A stretch of DNA of 56,974 nucleotides from JANMZR01 sp040385875 (GTDB taxonomy: Bacteria; Bacteroidota; Bacteroidia; Cytophagales; Spirosomataceae). The notes under the pieces are model-generated. The model saw only the letters and a program-made list of their open reading frames with translations, was not told where the DNA came from and did not search any database. Positions within the stretch are counted from its first letter, which is position 1; the number at the start of each line of letters is the position of its first letter. Of the stretch, positions 24,614 through 33,661 are shown piece by piece. Where the stretch lies: NCBI GenBank assembly GCA_040385875.1, contig JAZKGO010000046.1, forward strand, positions 1 to 56,974, written 5' to 3'. Both the position numbers and the translations under genes were made by a program.

Positions 24614-27600
24614 TTATCTTTTTAAGAAATCACCCGACTCAATTTTCTCCAAGCCTTCCAATGATTTATTATACAGATATCCCCATGATTTCATGGGTTT
24701 CCCATCGCAATTGAGGTCAATCATTTTGCGAACATATAAGCTATCGGCCTCATTATGTGGGTCATATTCTTCATAATCATCTAATATGGCAAAAAGCTTT
24801 TCTGGCGAAATAATTTTATATAACTCACCAACTACTTGACTATCAGCATTTTCAGATAAAACTATACCTGGAAACTCCGCCACCATAAACATGTCTCCTT
24901 GAAAGTGTGCCATGCCTATAAAGTCAGAATTTTTGGCAATAATTTTATACAACTCGCTACCAAACTCCTGACGCAAAGTACCATAAACGAAAAGATATTG
25001 GCTATCAGCATCCTTCACTTCCAATTTTTCTTCCACTGAAAGCACCAAATCTTCTTGCTCCACAACAGTTCCCTCTGATAGCAGTACTCTCGATATTGTG
25101 CCCTCGTAAGGTGCCGACACAATTGATTCCATTTTCATGGCTTCGATTACATACAATGGTGCATTTTTCTTCACTTCATCTCCTTCTTTCACCATAATTC
25201 TGCTCAACTTGCCTTGCAAAGGAGCACCAATATCGCCTTTCGAGCTTGCTTTGGCATGCTGCGGTTTGGTTACTTTTACTTTGTTATTTTTGATGCGGAG
25301 TCGACGAGTTTGGCCATTCAAATCAAAACTTACCGTACAAATACCCAATTCATCTGGCTCAGAAACAAATAATAATTTCACTAAAATGTCTTTACCCTCA
25401 TCGATATTGATCATTATTTCCTCATCTTGCTTCAAGCCAAATAGGAAAGCAGGTGTGGCTAATTTTGAAATATCACCATAAAGGAGTTGAGAATTATAGA
25501 AATCTTCATAAACCTTCGGATACATTTTAAATGATAAATAATCTAAAAAGCCAGCTGACTCGGGATATTTTTCAGTAAAAATTTTGAAATCCGCTTCAAA
25601 TTCTATCGGAGGAATGCTATCATTTGGGCGGCCTTCCAAAGGTTTTTCGCCTTTCAGGATAATTTCTTGCAACTGTTTAGGGAAGCCGCCATAGGGCTGT
25701 CCAAGACCTCCTTTGAAAAAGTCTTTCACTGATTCAGGAAAGGACAAGCTGGCTCCTTTTGTGTAAATATCTTCAGCAGAGATTCCGTTGGAAGTCATGA
25801 ATATAGCCATGTCACCTACTACTTTAGAAGAAGGCGTCACTTTCACTATATCACCAAATAACTGATTGGCTACCACATAGTTATGCTTGAGCTGATCGAA
25901 TTTATGCCCTACTCCCAATGACTCCGCCTGCCCACGTAAATTGGTATATTGGCCACCAGGAATCTCATTGTCGTACACTTCTGCCGTGCCTGCTTTCAAT
26001 TCAGATTCAAATGGATAATAATAAGCACGAACATCTTCCCAATAATTAGAATATTGATTTAATTTTGGTAAATCAAAAGGAGAAGCTCTCTCATGACCTT
26101 GCATCATGGCAATTACAGAATTGAAATTTGGCTGAGAGGTAAGGCCCGACATTGCTCCCAAGGCACAATCCACCACGTTTACTCCCGCCTCGATGGCTTT
26201 CAAATAAGTAGCCGCCTGAATGGAAGAAGTATCGTGTGTATGCAAATGAATCGGAATCGAAATTGCTTTTTTAAGTTCGGATACCAATATTTCAGCTTGA
26301 AAAGGCCTCAATAAACCAGCCATATCTTTGATAGCTAATATATGGGCTCCTTCATCCTCAAGGGTACGAGCCATATCCAAATAATATTGCAAATTGTATT
26401 TAGATATACTTTCGGGCTGGCCAGGCAATGAGATGCCATTGCCAGTATAGCAAATAGCTGCCTCGGCAATTCCATTGGTGCGCTCACGAACCGCTTTTAT
26501 CGAAACTTTCATGGCCTCCACCCAGTTGAGGGAGTCAAAAATTCGGAATACATCAATACCCGTTTCTGAAGATTTTTCGATGAATTTTTCAATCAAATTA
26601 TCAGGATAGGCACTATACCCCACGGCGTTGGAGCCTCTTATGAGCATTTGGAGCAACATATTGGGCATAGCTTCTCTAAATGCAGCCAGCCTATCCCATG
26701 GCGACTCGTGTAAGAAACGCATGGATACATCGAAGGTAGCCCCGCCCCAAACTTCCATTGAGAATAGTTGTGGAAAATTTTTCGAAAAGCCTTCCGCCAC
26801 TTTTACCAAATCATGAGTACGAACACGTGTAGCCAATAAACTCTGATGCCCATCACGGAAAGTAGTGTCTGTGAAGAAGACTTGTTTTTGAGCCTTAACC
26901 CATTGAGAGAACTTCTCAGGACCCATCTCGTCCAGTAATTGTTTATTGCCTTTTGGATGGTCCGAAAATGAATCAAAACTAGGAATTACCGGTACTCTAA
27001 AAGTCTTATTTTCAATCTGTTTTACATCTGGGTTACCATTTACAATCACCTCAGAAAGGTATCGCAAAATCTTGGTCGACCGATCTTTTGGCTTGCGTAA
27101 ATTGAAAAGTTCAGGATGGGCATCAATGAACCCAACGGTAGCTTTTCCTTGTTGGAAAATAGGATGGTCGATCACATTATGCAAAAAGGAAATATTGGTT
27201 TTTACTCCACGAATTCTAAATTCAACCAAGGCACGCAATAGACGCTGGGTAGCTCCTTTCAGAGTTCTGCCTTTTGAAGACACCTTTACCAACATTGAGT
27301 CGAAATAGGGCGATATTTTCACTCCTGGGTAACTAGAGCCTTCATCCAAACGGATACCAAAACCTGCAGCATTTCTGTAAGCTATAATGGTTCCAAAATC
27401 AGGTTTGAAGCCATTGGAAGGGTCTTCAGTGGTAATTCTGCATTGAATAGCATACCCATTAAGAGGTACATCCGCTTGACTTTTGATAAAAATATTATTG
27501 TCAGAAAGCTTATAACCCATGGCAATTAATATCTGTGAACGCACGATATCAATACCCGTAACCTCTTCAGTAATGGTGTGCTCCACCTGAATACGAGGAT

Positions 27601-28492
27601 TCACTTCAATAAAAAAGATATTTTCTTTAAGGTCAACCAAAAACTCTACCGTACCCGCATTGGAATATTTTACTGTATTGCCTATTGCCAACGCATAAGC
27701 ATATAATTTTTCTTTTGTTTCTGTTTTTAAGCCAAAGGAAGGGGCTACTTCCACCACTTTTTGGAAACGGCGTTGCACCGAGCAATCACGCTCATAAAGA
27801 TGCACAAGGTTACCATGTTGGTCTCCTAATAGCTGTATTTCGATGTGTTTGGGTTCTTCAATAAATTTTTCGATGAAAAGCGTATCATCGCCGAAAGCAT
27901 TTTTTGCTTCATTTCTAGCCTCCGAATAGGCCTTTTGAAAGTCTTCCTCATTCCGAACCACACGCATACCTCTACCACCGCCACCAGCTGCCGCTTTTAA
28001 CATGATTGGAAAGCTAATCCTGTTGGCTTCAGAAAGTGCCAATGAATACTCTGAAAGGTCCCCTTTAGAATCTTCAATCATGGGTACACCGGCCTTTTGA
28101 GCAATTATTTTTGCTCTGATTTTATCACCTAAAGCTTCCATCGCTTCTGGACTTGGGCCGATGAATATAATATTTTCCTCTCTACATCTTTTGGCCAGAT
28201 TTACATTTTCAGACAAAAAGCCGTAACCAGGGTGGATGGCATCAATTTTCTTTTGTTTGGCGAGTAAAATAATCCCCTCAATATCAAGATAGGGCTTCAA
28301 AGGTTCATCCTCTTTCCCAATTTGGTAGGCTTCATCCGCTTTATAACGGTGCAGTGAATATCGGTCTTCATAGGTATAAACTGCTACCGTTCTGATGTTT
28401 AATTCAGTGGCCGCACGCATGATTCTGATGGCGATTTCACCTCTATTGGCTACCAAAATTCTTTCGATTCGGCGAATATATTCTGCTGGCAT
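24614..28492 (-). CDS. pyc: pyruvate carboxylase fused to a gamma-glutamylcyclotransferase-like domain
   Basis: This biotin enzyme carboxylates pyruvate to oxaloacetate. Its 1292 residues exceed the usual ~1150. Domains in order: biotin carboxylase (start IERILVANRGEIAIRIMRAA, ATP loop GGGGRGM), carboxyltransferase (TFRDGHQSLLATRVRTHD near residue 540, KDMAGLLRP, HLHTHDT), tetramerisation/PC-specific region, and biotin carrier domain with VIEAMKMES. An extra 130 residues (1163-1292) follow: YLFVYGTLRQEFGSELY, FPGIVLSENADSQVVGELY and LDDYEEYDP. This is a complete GGCT/AIG2-like fold with the YGTLR loop and the conserved LDxYE segment. The frame is continuous and a terminator follows. Confidence 0.93.
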   Translation of the reverse strand: MPAEYIRRIERILVANRGEIAIRIMRAATELNIRTVAVYTYEDRYSLHRYKADEAYQIGKEDEPLKPYLDIEGIILLAKQKKIDAIHPGYGFLSENVNLAKRCREENIIFIGPSPEAMEALGDKIRAKIIAQKAGVPMIEDSKGDLSEYSLALSEANRISFPIMLKAAAGGGGRGMRVVRNEEDFQKAYSEARNEAKNAFGDDTLFIEKFIEEPKHIEIQLLGDQHGNLVHLYERDCSVQRRFQKVVEVAPSFGLKTETKEKLYAYALAIGNTVKYSNAGTVEFLVDLKENIFFIEVNPRIQVEHTITEEVTGIDIVRSQILIAMGYKLSDNNIFIKSQADVPLNGYAIQCRITTEDPSNGFKPDFGTIIAYRNAAGFGIRLDEGSSYPGVKISPYFDSMLVKVSSKGRTLKGATQRLLRALVEFRIRGVKTNISFLHNVIDHPIFQQGKATVGFIDAHPELFNLRKPKDRSTKILRYLSEVIVNGNPDVKQIENKTFRVPVIPSFDSFSDHPKGNKQLLDEMGPEKFSQWVKAQKQVFFTDTTFRDGHQSLLATRVRTHDLVKVAEGFSKNFPQLFSMEVWGGATFDVSMRFLHESPWDRLAAFREAMPNMLLQMLIRGSNAVGYSAYPDNLIEKFIEKSSETGIDVFRIFDSLNWVEAMKVSIKAVRERTNGIAEAAICYTGNGISLPGQPESISKYNLQYYLDMARTLEDEGAHILAIKDMAGLLRPFQAEILVSELKKAISIPIHLHTHDTSSIQAATYLKAIEAGVNVVDCALGAMSGLTSQPNFNSVIAMMQGHERASPFDLPKLNQYSNYWEDVRAYYYPFESELKAGTAEVYDNEIPGGQYTNLRGQAESLGVGHKFDQLKHNYVVANQLFGDIVKVTPSSKVVGDMAIFMTSNGISAEDIYTKGASLSFPESVKDFFKGGLGQPYGGFPKQLQEIILKGEKPLEGRPNDSIPPIEFEADFKIFTEKYPESAGFLDYLSFKMYPKVYEDFYNSQLLYGDISKLATPAFLFGLKQDEEIMINIDEGKDILVKLLFVSEPDELGICTVSFDLNGQTRRLRIKNNKVKVTKPQHAKASSKGDIGAPLQGKLSRIMVKEGDEVKKNAPLYVIEAMKMESIVSAPYEGTISRVLLSEGTVVEQEDLVLSVEEKLEVKDADSQYLFVYGTLRQEFGSELYKIIAKNSDFIGMAHFQGDMFMVAEFPGIVLSENADSQVVGELYKIISPEKLFAILDDYEEYDPHNEADSLYVRKMIDLNCDGKPMKSWGYLYNKSLEGLEKIESGDFLKR

Positions 28493-28826
28493 TTTATAAA
28501 TAAATTAAAGGGATGATAGAAATTTCAGTTTTACTCAATACAAAATAAGTATATTTTTTGTAAACAAAATAAATTAACTGAATTATGGTAAAAAAGGTAA
28601 AGTTTATCCCCAAATAGTAATAAAAAAGGGAATCTAATTCTGCGATTTGCTTCTTTTTCCAAATTAAATAATTTTGATGTCAAGTTTTCTTCTTTGTTTC
28701 GGCTTTGAGTATTTGTAGTATCATTAAAAATGAACTTACTTTCATTTTTAAAAAATAATGTAACATTTTCTTTGAAATATAATATTCCTGCACTATTTTT
28801 AAGAAACAATGTAAACGATTAATTTC
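28493..28826. other. intergenic region, pyruvate carboxylase / DoxX
   Basis: AT-rich DNA between divergent genes. A 92-codon minus-strand frame (28531-28809) is dominated by F, K and N and shows no domain, so it is probably not coding. No clear promoter box or hairpin was recognised. Confidence 0.5.
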
Positions 28827-29273
28827 ATGCTCAAAACCTTAACACAATTGGAAAAATGGGGAGACGCTCCACATCCGGTATGGCTTGATTTATTAAGAGC
28901 TATTTTAGGAATTTTTTTGTTCTTCAAAGGTGCAGGTTTTATTGCCGATACTGAGGCGTCATCTGCGCTTATTCAAGGACTCAATTTTAATATTTGGTCG
29001 GTAGGTATCATTCATTATGTAGCTTTTGCTCATATTTTCGGAGGTATTCTAATCGCAATTGGTTGTCTCACTCGGATAGCTGTTTTATTTCAAATTCCAG
29101 TTTTGCTTGGGGCGGTATTTTTTGCCAATATAAGGAGTGGTTTTTCAGGCATTAATTCAGAGTTTTGGCTTTCTGTATTTACCTTGTTTTTATTAATATT
29201 ATTTTTGATTATCGGTTCTGGCAAATTAAGCTTTGATAATTATCTCAAAAACAATCAGATAGTTAAACTTTGA
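28827..29273 (+). CDS. DoxX-family membrane protein
   Basis: A 148-residue protein with four hydrophobic helices. WLDLLRAILGIFLFFKGAGFI matches the first helix of DoxX/DUF417-type proteins, and HIFGGILIAIGCLTRIAVL the second/third. Family members are inner-membrane proteins, some linked to quinone or thiol redox reactions, but no catalytic residues can be named. It is a single gene and the start is assigned by the first ATG with good hydrophobic context. Confidence 0.8.
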   Translation: MLKTLTQLEKWGDAPHPVWLDLLRAILGIFLFFKGAGFIADTEASSALIQGLNFNIWSVGIIHYVAFAHIFGGILIAIGCLTRIAVLFQIPVLLGAVFFANIRSGFSGINSEFWLSVFTLFLLILFLIIGSGKLSFDNYLKNNQIVKL

Positions 29274-29355
29274 TGATTCTACCTTTTTAGAAAGGCTAAA
29301 GAAAAATTACCAATCTGGTGATTCTGGGCATTTAGCATGTCCTTTGCTAGCCGCC

Positions 29356-29880
29356 CTAGCTTTGCAATATTCTTAAATATTCAATCCAAGGCCCCACTTC
29401 AGTTTTGTACTGCTTAGCCATTATTCGATTGATTTGAGCAATATGATTCAGATCATGTACTACCCAAGTAGAAAGAAGTTGGGATAAACTAACAGCCCCA
29501 AAAGCAGGATGAATACCCTGCTCTTCCCAATCATTATCAGTTAATTTTTTTGAAATGATTTGTTCAAGATTGCTTTCACGGAGTATTTTAAATTCATTCA
29601 GTAGCTGGTCCAGTGTTTTTCCTTTGCTATTTTCAAATTGTGCAAAGCGATCAAAAGCTTCAAAAGTTTTGTCAGTATTTTCTGAAAGAATAAGTTCTGC
29701 CCTTGGTACCCAGTCCGTTTTTTCTCCATGGATGAGATGGCCAATTACATCGAATACTGTCCAAGTTTCCCCGCCTTCATTCATAGAAGTCCAATCCGTT
29801 GAGATACCCGTGAGCATTGTTATGAGCACATTCGGGGTACGTTCAAGAATTTCTAATGACTTTTCCAAATTAAAATCCAT
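29356..29880 (-). CDS. DinB-family protein
   Basis: A longer frame begins at 29961, but its first 27 residues overlap the 3' end of the VOC gene and lack family similarity. The ATG at 29880 (MDFNLEKSLEILERTP) is the better start, giving 174 residues. It has the DinB_2 pattern: WTVFDVIGHLIHGEKTDWVPR with the first histidine, and TWVVHDLNHIAQINRIMAKQY with the two C-terminal ones, a likely metal site. Function is unknown. It is the second DinB-type gene in the window and lies about 28 bp after the VOC gene. Confidence 0.83.
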   Translation of the reverse strand: MDFNLEKSLEILERTPNVLITMLTGISTDWTSMNEGGETWTVFDVIGHLIHGEKTDWVPRAELILSENTDKTFEAFDRFAQFENSKGKTLDQLLNEFKILRESNLEQIISKKLTDNDWEEQGIHPAFGAVSLSQLLSTWVVHDLNHIAQINRIMAKQYKTEVGPWIEYLRILQS

Positions 29881-29908
29881 CACTATTCTCTTTTTTGGGT
29901 AATAGAAC

Positions 29909-30262
29909 TTATATGTTTTGTCCGAAAGTAAGCAAATTATTGTCGGGGTCAAGCAGGGCAAATTCTTTTATGCCCCAAGGTTTGGCTTTCAAATGCCCTG
30001 CTTGAGGTAATTCAACTTTTTTATCCAAAGCTAATTGATACCACTCTTCAATAGTATTAGTGCGGAGGTAAATCTGCCCATAATTTTCTTTTGGGTCAAT
30101 TTCTGGAAACTCAAAAAAATGAATTTGGATACTGTCTTTTTGCACCATCAGGTAGTCTGGGTAATCGCCGCCAAATTGCTCAAAACCTAATTTATTTATA
30201 TAAAAATCCTTTGTAATGGCTTTATTACGCATTGGGAGCTTCGGATGGACTGCTGTAAGCAT
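29909..30262 (-). CDS. glyoxalase/bleomycin-resistance (VOC) family protein
   Basis: 117 residues with one VOC module. The first strand-helix is VHPKLPMRNKAITKDFYINKLGF, followed by DYLMVQKDSIQIHFFEFPE and the C-terminal KPWGIKEFALLDPDNNLLTFGQ, which is typical of bleomycin-resistance-like binding proteins. The final glutamate of a glyoxalase metal site is not evident (LLTF in place of LIEF/-E-), so catalytic metal binding is doubtful. Drug binding is only one possibility. The next gene downstream is DinB. Confidence 0.85.
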   Translation of the reverse strand: MLTAVHPKLPMRNKAITKDFYINKLGFEQFGGDYPDYLMVQKDSIQIHFFEFPEIDPKENYGQIYLRTNTIEEWYQLALDKKVELPQAGHLKAKPWGIKEFALLDPDNNLLTFGQNI

Positions 30263-30395
30263 TATTGTTTGAATTTAATTTGTTTATTCTTAGTCAAATA
30301 TAAAAACAAGTTTCACAATATACAACCGACTTGTTTTTACATTGCACTTAGAGTCACTTAAAACAAAATCACAAACAAATAGACTGAATTTATTC

Positions 30396-30812
30396 TCAAC
30401 TTTTATTTATCTTCCTAAATGTAAGCGTTTGCGTGAGGATGATAATAATTGGCAGTATTATTTCAGAACCTAAATAGGTCAACCAAAGAGCGCTTGGTTC
30501 AGGAAGACCTACTTTTTGCATAGAAATCAACCTGCCAGTGGCACCTAATAAACCTCCCAAGGCCAATAAATAGATTAAGGTATTTTGACTTCGAATATTA
30601 ATGGCCGTCCAAAATGAGATGATACCGCAAGCTAGATAAACACCCGCCAAAAATCGATGGATATTGTCTAAACGGGGTGTGGTATCAGGTTCGCCGAGAT
30701 ACATCTGAAGCGTACCACCAAAAATGGCAATTGCGGCAAATAATAAAAGGCAAGCTTGGGTAATTCTCTGGCTTACCAAAAAACCTTTTTCAGCAGATTT
30801 GTTCTCTTTCAT
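30396..30812 (-). CDS. DUF4345-like membrane protein
   Basis: 138 residues with four predicted membrane helices. Features include the loop PDTTPRLDNIHRFLAGVYLACGI and GLLGATGRLISMQKVGLPEP, which I associate with the DUF4345 family. No enzymatic role is known. It is a monocistronic minus-strand gene in a stretch of small unrelated genes. Confidence 0.65.
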   Translation of the reverse strand: MKENKSAEKGFLVSQRITQACLLLFAAIAIFGGTLQMYLGEPDTTPRLDNIHRFLAGVYLACGIISFWTAINIRSQNTLIYLLALGGLLGATGRLISMQKVGLPEPSALWLTYLGSEIILPIIIILTQTLTFRKINKS

Positions 30813-30869
30813 ATTTTAATTAGAAGGGTTTTTAAATTTAAATCACTTCACTAAGTCTCTTATTTTGAG

Positions 30870-31673
30870 CTAAAGATTTATTTGACTGTCAAAATAACTA
30901 ATTATTTTCTCTTCGTATTCCGCTTTATGGTCCGATTTCATTATCGCAGCGTGGCTTGCATTTTCTACCGTCCATAATTCTGTTGGTACTGGGCTATTTA
31001 ATTGGAAAATTTTGCCCATGGCTACTGGTGTCCAATTGTCAGAATTTGAATAGATCAGCAATAGTGATTTTAATCTTTTGGCTTCTTTTATTCTTTCCGA
31101 CATGTTAATTTTCTTCCGATATTTTGGCAAGAAAAAGTTGAAGATTTGAAGGATTTTATAAGCAATCGGAAATTGAATCCAAAAGTCGTCCAAACTGGTG
31201 GCGGCACTTTCAATAATGGCAAAGTCGTATTGATGGGTGGGGTCAGCAAATGAAATGGTGGCCCACTGCCCACCTAATGAAATCCCGTGATAGCCAATTG
31301 GTAGGTTTGGGGTTAATTTACGAGCTTCGATACCTATAGCCACGATGTCCTCAAAGTAGGAAACGTTTCCATGGCTGCTTTCGCCAAAGCCATTGATGTC
31401 AAATATCAGTGTGTTATAGCCATTCTTTCGCAGCAAATCGGTATAGCAATTTTTGAGAAAATAAGCTTTGGCTTCCTTTCCCATGGGATGGCCCAAAACG
31501 ATGGTAGCCTTTGGTTGATCGGTCAATGCTTTTGCAAAAAGGCCATAAATTGTTCCGCCAGATTTGCTTTGGATTTGCACAGGTTGCCAATCCTTTTGTT
31601 GCTCCGGGGTCAATGGGTTTTGCCATTTTACCATAAAGCGCCCGAAAAAAGGTTTTTTGAGGAGTCTATACAT
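30870..31673 (-). CDS. alpha/beta hydrolase, cytoplasmic
   Basis: 267 residues without a convincing signal peptide. The oxyanion/first-strand region is TIVLGHPMGKEAKAYFL. The nucleophile elbow GISLGGQWA carries the likely catalytic serine, the acid may be in LLIYSNSDNWTPVAMG, and the histidine is in NASHAAIMKSDHK. The substrate is not known; esterase or thioesterase are possibilities. The first ~30 residues (RLLKKPFFGRFMVKWQNPLTPEQ) are basic and could attach to the membrane. It stands alone. Confidence 0.85.
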   Translation of the reverse strand: MYRLLKKPFFGRFMVKWQNPLTPEQQKDWQPVQIQSKSGGTIYGLFAKALTDQPKATIVLGHPMGKEAKAYFLKNCYTDLLRKNGYNTLIFDINGFGESSHGNVSYFEDIVAIGIEARKLTPNLPIGYHGISLGGQWATISFADPTHQYDFAIIESAATSLDDFWIQFPIAYKILQIFNFFLPKYRKKINMSERIKEAKRLKSLLLIYSNSDNWTPVAMGKIFQLNSPVPTELWTVENASHAAIMKSDHKAEYEEKIISYFDSQINL

Positions 31674-31940
31674 AAGATTTTGCCAGAATGAAATCCTTCA
31701 ATACGATCTAAGACAGAGTGAATGGCTATAGTATTTGGTGAAATAATATTCCAGCCAGCCCATCAACAACACTAAATTAATAATAAAAGCTTTAGGATAA
31801 ACAAAGCCTCTTTTGAAAAGCAAATTGAACAACTATTCTTTTCTTAAATAGTAAGTAATTATTTGATTAACAGTGCCTTATGGTGAAAAATGGAGGGGTG
31901 TAAAATTTTGTAACTACTAAAAAGAGTGGTTATTTGCCCA
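31674..31940. other. intergenic region with a short hydrophobic frame
   Basis: On the minus strand a 43-codon frame (31698-31829, TTG start possible, no ATG at its head) reads as a small hydrophobic protein (for example FIINLVLLMGWLEYYF). It may be a remnant or a small membrane peptide; evidence is weak. Otherwise nothing is recognised before repeat copy A. Confidence 0.25.
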
Positions 31941-31988
31941 AAATCAGGCAAATCCCAAAATCAAATAAATCCTGATTCGGACAATGGG
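31941..31988. repeat. 48-bp dispersed repeat, copy A
   Basis: It contains AATCCCAAAATCAAATAAAT with outer inverted ATCAGG...CCTGAT. Copy C (34300-34347) differs at only four positions and copy B (32921-32955) is partial. It directly abuts the cyclase-family stop codon. Confidence 0.8.
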
Positions 31989-32804
31989 TTAGTTGGGCTC
32001 TTTTACCCAGGCAATTATTCGCAAGGGACCACCACTGCCCCCTTTAATCTTCATCGGAAGCGCTATCACATAGGCACCTCTTGCGGGCAAGGAATCAAGA
32101 TTGGCGAGGTTTTCAAATCCGACAATATTTTCTTTATATAAGATTTGATGAGTTCTGAAATCTTTCGATTGACCGTAATCCACGCTTGCAACATCAATCC
32201 CCACCGCTTTAACCTTCCGGTTTTTTACCAGCCAATCGGCGAGGTCGGGGTGAATGGAAGGAAAATGGAGTTTGGAAATAGCCGAATCTCCTTTTTCAGC
32301 AGTTCCCAAGTATTGGGCCGCATTTGGATAGTATTTACCCCAACCAGTTCTGAAAAAAAGTAGGATATCGTCCGTCAGCTTTCCATTTGTTTTTTCCCAG
32401 TTTAATACATCTTCAGTATTAATCAGGTAATCGGCATTTACATTTGTTTGATTTTGCACATCAATCACCGCCGCTTCACCAGTAAGGCTGCTGAGGGGAA
32501 TTTGGTCGGCAGTCCACTTTCCCTGGGCAAAATGAACGGGGGCATCCAAGTGAGTACCGCCATGTTCAGGGGCATAAATGGCATTGGAAGAGTAATAATA
32601 ACCTCCAGCTGTGATGCCATTGAATTGGGTATCTAGTTTAAATGGTTCGGGGTTATTGGGCCAATACAGGGTTTGGCTAGAAAAATCATAAGTAAGGTCG
32701 ATCCATTTTCCTTTTGCCAGTAGAGTTGAAAGTTCCTGATTAGAATCGCCAGAAGAACAGGCCATACAAAAACAGACGGAAAGAATAAATAGCACTTTTT
32801 TCAT
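31989..32804 (-). CDS. cyclase-family (kynurenine formamidase-like) lipoprotein
   Basis: 271 residues with a lipoprotein signal (SVCFCMACSSG, lipid on C16), so the enzyme is anchored in the periplasmic or outer membrane. The catalytic motif HGGTHLDAPVHFAQGKWT is the HxGTHxDxPxH metal site of the cyclase/formamidase family. GYDIDVAS-like VKAVGIDVASVDYG and THQILYKENIVGFENLANL follow. The family hydrolyses N-formylkynurenine or related amides, but export suggests another substrate. Repeat copies A and B flank the gene on either side. Confidence 0.88.
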   Translation of the reverse strand: MKKVLFILSVCFCMACSSGDSNQELSTLLAKGKWIDLTYDFSSQTLYWPNNPEPFKLDTQFNGITAGGYYYSSNAIYAPEHGGTHLDAPVHFAQGKWTADQIPLSSLTGEAAVIDVQNQTNVNADYLINTEDVLNWEKTNGKLTDDILLFFRTGWGKYYPNAAQYLGTAEKGDSAISKLHFPSIHPDLADWLVKNRKVKAVGIDVASVDYGQSKDFRTHQILYKENIVGFENLANLDSLPARGAYVIALPMKIKGGSGGPLRIIAWVKEPN

Positions 32805-32920
32805 GGTAATTCGTTTGGATGATTAATTAGTAATCCATTTCAACAAATAGTATGGGTGGTTTTTTTTTAATAATGACTAAAATAATGAAAGAAGCTGGTT
32901 TTTCAAAAATAGAGCCATTG

Positions 32921-32955
32921 CCAAAATCAAATAAATCATGGTTCAGACATTTGGG
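32921..32955. repeat. dispersed repeat, copy B (partial)
   Basis: CCAAAATCAAATAAATCATG followed by GTTCAGACATTTGGG matches the right two thirds of copies A and C. The left arm (ATCAGGCAAAT) is missing. Confidence 0.7.
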
Positions 32956-32968
32956 ATTATAGCTTAAT

Positions 32969-33496
32969 TTACGCTCCTTTTTTAAGTTTAATAAATGTTT
33001 CTTTTAAACCAAGTTTTTGCAAATGCTTTAACAGTTTTTCTGCATCTTTACCACCTTTTTCTGCATGATGTAACAAGGTAAATCCGTGTGGGCCCTCCGA
33101 ATTTAATAGACTTGGGTACGTTTTAAGCATTGCTTTTACTATTTCAGTTTTCCCGAGCATTGTCAAGACAAAGATATCTGTTCTAGCCCCAATCGATATT
33201 AGAAAATTGGCCATTTCTTTTAATCCCATATGTGCGGCAGCTCCAAGTGCAGTTTCAAAATCACCATCTCCCCAATCCCAAGCCGAGTTTAAAAGCAAGG
33301 GCTTTTCTTTTACCATTTCTTTTACTTTGCCAAAATCCGAATGAGCCACGTTTACAAATTCATTTACAATTTTAGGGTCTATAATTTCTGCCACTACTTT
33401 AGCTTGAGAAAAAGCCAAGTTTTGAGTAATGGAAATTCCAGCTGTCAATAACAAACTCTTTTTTAAAAAATCTTTTCTTGAGGTTAAATTATTCAT
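32969..33496 (-). CDS. exported ankyrin-repeat protein
   Basis: 175 residues. The N-terminus MNNLTSRKDFLKKSLLLTAG...AFSQ has a basic R-K-containing segment before a hydrophobic core, similar to the Tat/Sec signals of Bacteroidota secreted proteins. Ankyrin units follow: ALGAAAHMGLKEMANFLISIGA, TMLGKTEIVKAMLKTYPSLL and GFTLLHHAEKGGKDAEKLL. The role is protein binding, partner unknown. No operon partner is present; dispersed repeats lie on both sides. Confidence 0.78.
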   Translation of the reverse strand: MNNLTSRKDFLKKSLLLTAGISITQNLAFSQAKVVAEIIDPKIVNEFVNVAHSDFGKVKEMVKEKPLLLNSAWDWGDGDFETALGAAAHMGLKEMANFLISIGARTDIFVLTMLGKTEIVKAMLKTYPSLLNSEGPHGFTLLHHAEKGGKDAEKLLKHLQKLGLKETFIKLKKGA

Positions 33497-33569
33497 TTCG
33501 TTTCTTTTTATAATTTATTCAATTTTCAATGTCATCTATAAAATAATATAGAAGGTTTGCAAATTATTG

Positions 33570-33650
33570 AGGGGCGGGATTATTATTACTAACACTAAAT
33601 CTTACGCCCCTGTTGGTATGAAGCCAAGCCAAATGTCAAGCTACCAACAG
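33570..33650. repeat. nested inverted repeats downstream of RAYT (left REP-like)
   Basis: CTGTTGGTA (33610-33618) pairs with TACCAACAG (33642-33650). Overlapping it, AGGGGCG (33570-33576) pairs with CGCCCCT (33605-33611). TGTTGGTATGAAG at 33611-33623 is the exact reverse complement of the boxes at 34231-34243 and 34276-34288 on the other side of the transposase gene. Confidence 0.75.
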
Positions 33651-33661
33651 TTTTCGGAGTG

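Noticed and set aside
28531..28809. 92-codon minus-strand frame rich in F, K and N
   Set aside because: No domain, low-complexity composition and no context; likely random in AT-rich DNA.
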